Shown here: positions 1 to 4,538 of the stretch, piece after piece | Numbering within the stretch: the first letter of the stretch is position 1 | How the letters are laid out: every line of letters begins with the position of its first letter | From: an uncultured Selenomonas sp. | Lineage (GTDB): Bacteria; Bacillota; Negativicutes; Selenomonadales; Selenomonadaceae | Direction of reading: 5' to 3' | Length of the DNA: 14,719 nucleotides | Assembly: GCA_905373085.1 (NCBI GenBank) | Contig: CAJPRR010000044.1 | Coordinates: forward strand, 1-14,719 | The notes under the pieces: model-generated | Seen by the model: only the letters and a program-made list of their open reading frames with translations | The model's database searches: none | Told to the model about the DNA's origin: nothing | Translations under genes and position numbers: made by a program

Positions 1-230
1 TGCGTGCGCTCGGCAGCGGCTGGGCGGCGGGTTTCGGACGCATCGGCGGCATGATTGCGCCGATGCTCGTCGGCGTGCTGCTCGCCGGCTCCGTCGGCAT
101 TGAGACAATCTTCGTTCTGTTCGCGTCCGTATTCGTGCTGATCTCGATCGTCGTCATCGCCTGCGGCAAGGAAAGCAAGCAGAAGACGCTCGAAGATCTC
201 GCAGATGTCCGCGAGGTGCATGGAGCGTAA
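1..230 (+). CDS. MFS transporter, C-terminal end (partial)
   Basis: The reading frame is open from base 3 and stops with TAA at 228-230; the 5' part lies outside the window. The visible 75 residues start with a Gly/Ala-rich stretch (GSGWAAGFGRIGGMIAP) typical of the eleventh helix region of major facilitator superfamily transporters. A second hydrophobic helix (about residues 36-54, rich in I, V, F and L) follows, then a charged cytoplasmic tail (KESKQKTLEDLADVREVHGA). That is the usual end of a 12-helix metabolite:H+ symporter of the sugar/aromatic acid type. The substrate cannot be told from this fragment. The crcB start is three bases after the stop, so the two genes are probably co-transcribed. 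Confidence 0.75.
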   Translation, partial: RALGSGWAAGFGRIGGMIAPMLVGVLLAGSVGIETIFVLFASVFVLISIVVIACGKESKQKTLEDLADVREVHGA

Positions 231-233
231 GCG

Positions 234-620
234 ATGGCGCAGTATATCTTCGTCTTTTTGGGCGGCGGCCTCGGCGCTGTCTGCCGCTATTTGGCGACCT
301 CGTTTTTCGCCGTGCGCTTCGGGTCGACATTTCCTTACGGCACGCTCTTTGTCAACGTGTCAGGCAGTTTCCTTATGGGACTTCTTATCGGCGTTTTGCC
401 GCTTTTGCCGCGCGGCGCGCTTTTGCCTGAGAACCTGCGCTTTCTGCTCGCCGTCGGTTTCCTCGGCGGCTTCACGACGTTCTCGTCCTTCAGCATGGAG
501 ACGCTGACCTTGCTGCAGGGCGCGAATGCGCTTTCAGCGTTCTGGAATGTACTGGCGAACGTCGCCTTCGGCGTGGCGGCGGCATGGGCGGGACTCTTGC
601 TCGTGCGTGTTGCGTTGTAG
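234..620 (+). CDS. crcB: fluoride ion channel CrcB/Fluc
   Basis: This 128-aa inner-membrane protein is of normal length for CrcB/Fluc, which exports fluoride as a dual-topology dimer. Visible family signatures are GGGLGAVCRY (residues 10-19), GTLFVNVSGSF (36-46, with the pore Asn41) and GGFTTFSSFSMETL (78-91). The last contains the helix-breaking stretch and Phe80/Phe83, which correspond to the fluoride-coordinating Phe box. Four hydrophobic segments are apparent. The ATG at 234 is preceded by GGAG (222-225), which lies inside the end of the MFS gene. Only one copy is visible, so a homodimer is expected unless a second copy lies elsewhere. No fluoride riboswitch is present between it and the upstream gene; any such control would lie upstream of the MFS gene. 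Confidence 0.95.
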   Translation: MAQYIFVFLGGGLGAVCRYLATSFFAVRFGSTFPYGTLFVNVSGSFLMGLLIGVLPLLPRGALLPENLRFLLAVGFLGGFTTFSSFSMETLTLLQGANALSAFWNVLANVAFGVAAAWAGLLLVRVAL

Positions 621-634
621 GTGAAAGAACAACA

Positions 635-675
635 GAAACGGCTGTCGCAAATTTTTGCGGCAGCCGTTTCTTCTT
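635..675 (+). terminator. Rho-independent terminator after crcB
   Basis: A 17-bp stem (arms 635-651 and 654-670, one G:U pair) has a core of GGCTG/CAGCC and is followed by the T-rich TTCTT. The A-rich start of the left arm pairs with the T-rich end, so the structure could also work on the opposite strand. It closes the MFS-crcB unit. Confidence 0.85.
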
Positions 676-702
676 GTCACGACAGGCGTTGTATAGTATA
701 GT
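674..702 (+). promoter_or_regulatory. sigma70-type promoter for the esterase-like gene
   Basis: A -35 box TTGTCA (674-679) and a -10 box TATAGT (697-702) are separated by exactly 17 bases. The -35 box begins within the T-rich tail of the preceding terminator. A second overlapping TATAGT at 692-697 has a poor 12-base spacing. Transcription would start around 709, leaving a leader of about 25 nt before the chosen ATG. Confidence 0.7.
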
Positions 703-734
703 TATGATGAGGGAACGATGGGGAGGGGATGTAT

Positions 735-1475
735 ATGGAAACGAGAGTGGATCGCTGGTACAGCGAACGGCTGCAGAAGGAGATGACCGTTCGAACGTAT
801 GGGGCGGGCGGCACGCCTGTGCTCGCTTTCCCGCCGCAGGAGATGCTTTCCGACGCCTATGAAGCGGCGGGCGTGACAGAAACGCTCGCACGCTGGCTCG
901 ACGGGCGCATGATTCGGCTCGTGACGGTCGATACGATTGACTCCGAGAGCTGGTTCAGCACGGATGATCGTGAGTGGCGTGCCAATCGGCAGGAGGCTTA
1001 CTACGAATATGTTGCCGAAGAAGTCGTGCCTTTTGTGCGTGCTCTGAGCGATTGGACGCGTCTTCCCGTCTCCGTCGGCTGCGGCTTCGGCGGCGCTCAT
1101 GCGGCGATCCTCTTCCTGCGCCGCCCCGATCTCTTTGCGGGACTCATCTCGCTTGCCGGTTCTTACGACGCCAAGACGTTTTTCGGCGGCTGGCTCAATG
1201 CACAGCTTTACGACAATTCGCCGCTCGACTTCCTGCCCAATATGGCGAACGAGCATCCCTACATTGAGATTTACAACGCGAGGAAGATGGTCTTCTGCAC
1301 GGGGCAGGGCGAGGGGCTTGACGAGCCGCGCCGCACGACGGATCTCCTGCGCTCCGTGCTGCATGAGAGGGGCATAAACGCATGGGTTGACTTCTGGGGG
1401 ACGGACGTCGACTATGGCTGGGAATGGTGGAAAAAGCAGATCTTGTACTTCCTGCCCTACGTGCTCGGCAGGTAA
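735..1475 (+). CDS. esterase-family alpha/beta hydrolase, catalytic residues apparently substituted
   Basis: This 246-aa protein resembles the putative esterase family (esterase D-like, COG4947 type). Visible features are an early RTYG...VLAFPP strand-turn, a VTVDTIDSESWF segment, the nucleophile-elbow region GCGFGGAHA (residues 115-123) and a C-terminal WGTDVDYGWEWWKKQI. From memory, the family has GCSMG at the elbow and HDWPWW near the end. Here the expected Ser is Gly117 (codon 1083-1085) and the expected His is Tyr227 (codon 1413-1415), so hydrolase activity is doubtful. The rest of the fold looks intact with no frameshift. There is no signal peptide, so it should be cytoplasmic. I chose the ATG at 735 because GGGAGGGG (721-728) lies 6 nt upstream; the in-frame ATG at 729 directly abuts that ribosome binding site. 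The preceding promoter suggests it starts its own transcript, possibly shared with epsC. Confidence 0.75.
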   Translation: METRVDRWYSERLQKEMTVRTYGAGGTPVLAFPPQEMLSDAYEAAGVTETLARWLDGRMIRLVTVDTIDSESWFSTDDREWRANRQEAYYEYVAEEVVPFVRALSDWTRLPVSVGCGFGGAHAAILFLRRPDLFAGLISLAGSYDAKTFFGGWLNAQLYDNSPLDFLPNMANEHPYIEIYNARKMVFCTGQGEGLDEPRRTTDLLRSVLHERGINAWVDFWGTDVDYGWEWWKKQILYFLPYVLGR

Positions 1476-1551
1476 AGGAAGACTTTGTTCGTAGGGAAGA
1501 GAGAAGCAGCGGCAATGCGCCGTATTTTCTGAAAGAAAGAGAAGTGAAGAA

Positions 1552-2490
1552 ATGGCGGACATCATAGCGGAAAATTTGCACGGCGTCATCGGCGACATCC
1601 TCGCCGACTACAAGACGGATCGCATCATCGACAAGATGGACGTGTTCTGTCGTCCCGACAAGAAGTCGGTCATCGACATCCTCGACAAGCTCGTGCGCAT
1701 CGTCTTTCCCGGCTACTTCAAGGACGAGCACTACCGTGTCTACAGCGTCGAGAACAATATGACGATGGTCATGGAAGATGTGGCTTATCTGCTGAACAAG
1801 CAGATTGCCATCGCCCTGCCGTGCAAATGTGCGTCTATACAGTCGGAAGAGGTCATTGCCGATCGTGCGCAGGAGATCACGCTCGCCTTTTTCCGCGCCA
1901 TACCGAAGATTCGCTCCTACATCGAACTGGATGTTCAGGCAACGTTCGAGGGCGATCCCGCAGCGTCGAGCGAAGCCGAGATCATCTACTCCTATCCAGG
2001 TCTTTACGCGATCTGCGTGCATCGCCTCGCGCATGAGCTTCATGTGCTCGGCGTGCCCGTGATTCCGCGTATCATGTCGGAGCACGCGCACAGTCGCACG
2101 GGCGTAGACATTCACCCGGGCGCGACGATCGGCAGGAGCTTTTTCATCGACCATGCGACGGGCGTCGTCATCGGCGAGACGACGGAGATCGGCGAGCACG
2201 TGAAGATTTATCAGGGCGTGACCTTGGGGGCGCTCTCGACAAAGGGCGGTCGCTCCCTGAAGGACAAGAAGCGCCACCCGACGATCGAGGATCATGTGAC
2301 GATCTATTCAGGCGCATCGATCCTCGGCGGCAGAACCGTCATCGGCAGGGGCGCGATCATCGGCGGCAATGCGTTCATCACGAAGTCTGTCGCGCCGGGC
2401 ACGCAGATCAGCGTGAAGAATCAGGAACTGCGCTACGACAAGTCGCGCGACGAATTGGAACAGGTCGATTTTGAAGACGAAATGTCATGA
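1552..2490 (+). CDS. epsC: serine O-acetyltransferase (EpsC/CysE type)
   Basis: This 312-aa enzyme transfers acetyl from acetyl-CoA to L-serine, giving O-acetylserine, the first step of cysteine synthesis. The N-terminal two thirds (to about residue 170) is the helical SATase domain, longer than in the roughly 220-aa Bacillus CysE and typical of the EpsC form. From residue 188 it has the left-handed beta-helix: HPGATIG, then IDHATGVVIGETTEIG with the catalytic His/Asp region, then YQGVTLGALS and further hexapeptide turns (ILGGRTVIGRGAIIGG). The C-terminal tail is acidic (ELEQVDFEDEMS). The ATG at 1552 follows a purine-rich GAAGTGAAG stretch. The 76-nt gap after the esterase-like gene shows no convincing promoter or T-box, so read-through from that gene is likely. 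No cysK is adjacent. Confidence 0.93.
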   Translation: MADIIAENLHGVIGDILADYKTDRIIDKMDVFCRPDKKSVIDILDKLVRIVFPGYFKDEHYRVYSVENNMTMVMEDVAYLLNKQIAIALPCKCASIQSEEVIADRAQEITLAFFRAIPKIRSYIELDVQATFEGDPAASSEAEIIYSYPGLYAICVHRLAHELHVLGVPVIPRIMSEHAHSRTGVDIHPGATIGRSFFIDHATGVVIGETTEIGEHVKIYQGVTLGALSTKGGRSLKDKKRHPTIEDHVTIYSGASILGGRTVIGRGAIIGGNAFITKSVAPGTQISVKNQELRYDKSRDELEQVDFEDEMS

Positions 2491-2511
2491 TTCTCTGCGA
2501 TATGAATAGTG

Positions 2512-2546
2512 AAAAGGCGGCATGAATGAATTGCCGCCTTTTCTGT
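2512..2546 (+). terminator. Rho-independent terminator after epsC
   Basis: A perfect 11-bp stem (2512-2522 with 2532-2542; core GGCGGCA/TGCCGCC) with a 9-nt loop runs into TTTTCTGTT. It lies 21 nt after the epsC stop codon. Confidence 0.88.
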
Positions 2547-2598
2547 TGCGTAAGATCTCGTAAATTCGCAAAATAATAAAATTGTTAGAAGGTTTGTC

Positions 2599-2626
2599 TT
2601 GTACGGGGGGGTGAATGTGCTATACT
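2599..2626 (+). promoter_or_regulatory. probable promoter for the HNH gene
   Basis: A strong -10 box TATACT (2621-2626) has a weak -35 candidate TTGTAC (2599-2604) 16 bases upstream. The 2550-2640 stretch is AT-rich apart from a run of seven G (2605-2611) inside the spacer. The predicted transcript would begin near 2633, about 80 nt before the HNH start. Confidence 0.5.
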
Positions 2627-2712
2627 TGTAGACAGACGAGAGCGGCATATAATTCTCTCGATCCATGTTATGCGTTATTTTCGTTGCAGTGCATGTAGGA
2701 AGGAGCATTTTT

Positions 2713-2985
2713 ATGGGATATCGAGATGATTTTTTCGATAATAACAAGAGTAATTATGGTTGGTATACTTGTGTCCGATGCGGAAAAAAGTTAAGAAAAG
2801 GCGATGCGGATATTGATCATATTCTTCCGCAGAACTGTGGCGGCGGCGACGGGCTTGACAACTTACAGTGCCTTTGCCGACACTGCAACCGTTCGAAGCA
2901 GGACAGCTTGTCCGATACGCCGTCGGATTACCTGCGCCATAATGCGGGACGGGCGAAGAAGAGCATGGAAGATTGGTTTCGTTGA
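2713..2985 (+). CDS. small HNH endonuclease-family protein
   Basis: This 90-aa protein is essentially one HNH nuclease fold. A zinc knuckle is formed by CVRC (Cys20, Cys23) and CRHC (Cys55, Cys58). The catalytic core is DIDHILPQ (His36), followed by GGGDGLDNLQCLC (Asn50) and NRSK (Asn59 at the third HNH position). All metal and zinc ligands expected for a beta-beta-alpha-metal nuclease are present. The ATG at 2713 is preceded by AGGAAGGAG at about 8 nt; an upstream in-frame ATG at 2665 has no such site. The first third is AT-rich (GATAATAACAAGAGTAATTATGG) while the zinc-binding part has host-like GC, so the gene is compositionally mixed. No restriction, phage packaging or toxin partner is visible nearby. 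The biological role is unknown; a nicking or repair role, a phage remnant, or part of a small cassette with the next gene are all possible. Confidence 0.85.
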   Translation: MGYRDDFFDNNKSNYGWYTCVRCGKKLRKGDADIDHILPQNCGGGDGLDNLQCLCRHCNRSKQDSLSDTPSDYLRHNAGRAKKSMEDWFR

Positions 2986-3041
2986 ATAAAATTTCCTGTT
3001 GCAGCCGATGATTTTGTCATAGGGCGTGAGGGGGGAGAATA

Positions 3042-3209
3042 TTGCGCATAATTTTTGCCATATTAAAGAATCCTTTCAGTATAGCTGCAATTTGTCTTAT
3101 CATCGGATTCGTGATTCCACCTACTATTCCGATAGTGGGACCGATTGTTGCGCTTTGTTGTCTGATTATGTTTTTTAAGAAAAAGATGAATGAGGGCAAA
3201 GGGGAATAA
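3042..3209 (+). CDS. 55-aa hydrophobic small membrane protein (TTG start)
   Basis: A TTG codon at 3042 is preceded by the strong ribosome binding site GAGGGGGGAG (3028-3037) and opens a 55-codon frame ending in TAA at 3207-3209. The product starts MRIIFAILKNPFSIAA. It contains two hydrophobic stretches (about residues 11-26 and 28-45) joined by a proline-rich turn (IPPTIPIVGP), with a basic and polar tail (FFKKKMNEGKGE). It therefore looks like a tiny two-helix hairpin membrane protein with its ends probably in the cytoplasm. Codons such as TTA, ATA, AGT and ACT are AT-richer than in neighbouring genes. It begins 56 nt after the HNH gene without a clear promoter, so they may share a transcript. 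I recognise no family; a toxin-like or stress peptide is possible but unproven. Confidence 0.6.
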   Translation: MRIIFAILKNPFSIAAICLIIGFVIPPTIPIVGPIVALCCLIMFFKKKMNEGKGE

Positions 3210-3325
3210 TAAACAAGAACGACTCAGCCACATTGTTTCTGCTGCTCGAAATTTTTTGGGAAACTGTCCGATTTGCTATTGCAATTAACCCCTGTGAAAA
3301 CGATACTGCCTAGGAAAAATATTTC

Positions 3326-3354
3326 TTGCAAAATTTCCGAAAATGCGGTATACT
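3326..3354 (+). promoter_or_regulatory. sigma70-type promoter of ssrA
   Basis: TTGCAA (3326-3331) and TATACT (3349-3354) are separated by 17 bases. The expected start is near 3361, giving a precursor leader of roughly 57 nt before the mature tmRNA 5' end. The 3210-3325 stretch upstream is AT-rich and I see no gene or terminator in it. Confidence 0.82.
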
Positions 3355-3392
3355 ACGTATCCAAGCTGGGAAGGTTCATAAGAATCTTTTCA

Positions 3393-3413
3393 GCATGCGC
3401 TTCATGTGCATGC
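3393..3413 (+). other. hairpin in the pre-tmRNA leader
   Basis: GCATGCGC (3393-3400) pairs with GTGCATGC (3406-3413), giving 8 bp including one G:U around the loop TTCAT. It ends 4 nt before the predicted mature 5' end of tmRNA, so it may influence RNase P or other 5' processing. The function is inferred from position only. Confidence 0.45.
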
Positions 3414-3417
3414 CAAC

Positions 3418-3770
3418 GGGGACGTAAAGGTTTCGACGGGGGTAGATGGTGCATGGGCAGCGAGCCGGGGGTTCACCATCCCGTCAGCAAGGTGAGACTT
3501 TTATTTAAACATAAAAGCAAACGAAGACTACGCTCTGGCGGCTTGACGCCAGCCTCTGTCCGCTTAGCTCCCGCCTGAGCGGATAAGAGGACAACTGCGG
3601 GATACCCGAGAGCTGATTTTCGCAGGCTCGAAGGGGAAACTCTTGCGGAATCGGATGACGGAAGCCTGTCTGCGGGCGTTCGGATTCTTAAAGCAAAGCA
3701 CAGACTGCGCTCGGAGAAGCCGATGAAACAATGCTTTCGGACAGGAGTTCGATTCTCCTCGTCTCCACCA
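3418..3770 (+). ncRNA. ssrA: transfer-messenger RNA (tmRNA)
   Basis: This is a one-piece tmRNA of 353 nt, the RNA that with SmpB rescues stalled ribosomes and tags the nascent chain for proteolysis. The 5' GGGGACG (3418-3424) pairs with CGTCTCC (3760-3766), forming the acceptor stem with a G3:U70 pair, the alanine identity element. Discriminator A and an encoded CCA follow at 3767-3770. The T arm AGGAG-TTCGATT-CTCCT lies at 3743-3759. The 5' region contains the conserved GGTTTCGACGGG just after the acceptor strand. The tag frame begins at 3517, and the hairpin CTGGCG/CGCCAG (3535-3552) surrounds its stop codon. The G/C-rich segments after it (3553-3700) fit the downstream pseudoknots. The exact 5' end is inferred from acceptor pairing. 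Confidence 0.96.
3517..3546 (+). other. tmRNA proteolysis tag reading frame
   Basis: The resume codon GCA at 3517 is followed by AAC GAA GAC TAC GCT CTG GCG GCT and TGA at 3544-3546. The encoded tag is ANEDYALAA; with the alanine carried by the tmRNA the appended peptide is AANEDYALAA. The YALAA end is the usual ClpXP-type degron. The tag starts after an A-rich stretch (ATAAAA), as in other tmRNAs. Confidence 0.92.
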
Positions 3771-3799
3771 GAAGGGAAGCGGCAAGGCCGCTGGAATAG

Positions 3800-3846
3800 A
3801 AAAGAGGACGCCTGCGGAATTCGTACCGCAGGCGTCCTCTTTTCGT
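3800..3846. terminator. bidirectional terminator between ssrA and the convergent operon
   Basis: A perfect 18-bp stem (3800-3817 with 3826-3843) carries an 8-nt loop. Both outer ends are A/T tracts (AAAAGAGG on one side, CCTCTTTT on the other), so a U-run follows the hairpin on either strand. It lies 29 nt after the tmRNA CCA and 9 nt beyond the stop of the minus-strand gene. A smaller 6-bp hairpin, AGCGGC/GCCGCT (3778-3792), sits between the tmRNA end and this terminator. Confidence 0.93.
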
Positions 3847-3851
3847 GCTCG

Positions 3852-4538
3852 TCAATCTTTAGCTTGGCGCAGATACATATAGGCAAGGTAGTTGAGATCG
3901 TCGTCCGTGACATGGTAGAGATCCATCGTTCGCTCGATCCATGCCGTGCCGGCATCCTCGCTCATGGCATCGAGTTCTGCCTTGATCTCCGTCGCGCTCT
4001 TGCCGTAACCGCGTGAGGCGAGCAGCTGGCAGTACCCTTTGATCATTTCCTTTGCCGTCGGCATCTCGTCATCGTGCTGGCGCGAGATGGTGAAGATCGT
4101 AAGGAAGAGGCCGGTGTTCGTGATCTTGATATTGATGGATTCCTTGCCGTCGACGACGCCCTTGCGTTCCACTTGGATGTTTGCATCGCGGATTTCCTTG
4201 GCGTCCATGGCGGCAGGCCGGATTCTTGAGAAATCCCCCTTCTCGATATCGTGCAGGAAGCGTCGCGCGTTGACGTCCCAGGCGCTGTTTACGCGGACGG
4301 CCTCGTTGTCGAAGCCGACGCAGTTTTCCGCGAGGAGCTTGCCGCCATAGCGGGTCTTGTTTGTCTCATCGAAGATGTCGTGCGCCAGATTGATGGCGGT
4401 GCCGATGTCCAAGATGGGCGGATTGCGCTGGATGATCTGGTTGATCGGGCCGTCCTGTACATGAATTTGATAGCCGCGGCCGCGTTTTTCATCAGCTTCG
4501 ACGACGATGCGCAGGGGACTGCCTTTTTGTTCACTCAT
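3852..4538 (-). CDS. conserved-looking protein of unknown function, coupled to the EAL protein
   Basis: This 228-aa soluble, charged protein has no signal peptide or membrane segment, and I recognise no domain. The sequence suggests mixed alpha/beta structure. An N-terminal part has short strands (RIVVEAD, YQIHVQDG), a middle part has strands around SINIKITNTGLFLTIFTI, and a helical C-terminal third contains TAKEMIKGYCQLLASRGYG and NYLAYMYLRQAKD. I chose the ATG at 4538 because it overlaps the stop of the upstream EAL gene by 8 nt (ATGAGTGA) and has GAGGG about 9 nt ahead. The upstream in-frame TTG/ATG-type extension lies wholly within that gene. Tight coupling suggests it works with the phosphodiesterase, perhaps as an output or regulatory partner, but that is inference. 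GC content and codon use match the host. Confidence 0.75.
   Translation of the reverse strand: MSEQKGSPLRIVVEADEKRGRGYQIHVQDGPINQIIQRNPPILDIGTAINLAHDIFDETNKTRYGGKLLAENCVGFDNEAVRVNSAWDVNARRFLHDIEKGDFSRIRPAAMDAKEIRDANIQVERKGVVDGKESINIKITNTGLFLTIFTISRQHDDEMPTAKEMIKGYCQLLASRGYGKSATEIKAELDAMSEDAGTAWIERTMDLYHVTDDDLNYLAYMYLRQAKD

Noticed and set aside
231..233. Fluoride riboswitch in front of crcB
   Set aside because: Only 3 nt separate the MFS stop from the crcB start, leaving no room. The sequence upstream of the MFS gene is outside the window.
1476..1551. T-box or other cysteine-responsive leader in front of epsC
   Set aside because: The 76-nt gap is too short and shows no T-box sequence, specifier stem or terminator.
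3273..3578. A 101-codon open frame running through the ssrA promoter and tmRNA
   Set aside because: It overlaps a clear tmRNA and its promoter, and the translated product has no recognisable features.
3771..4016. Integration site for a genomic island at the tmRNA 3' end
   Set aside because: No integrase gene or repeat of the tmRNA 3' end is visible downstream; a terminator and a host-like operon follow directly.
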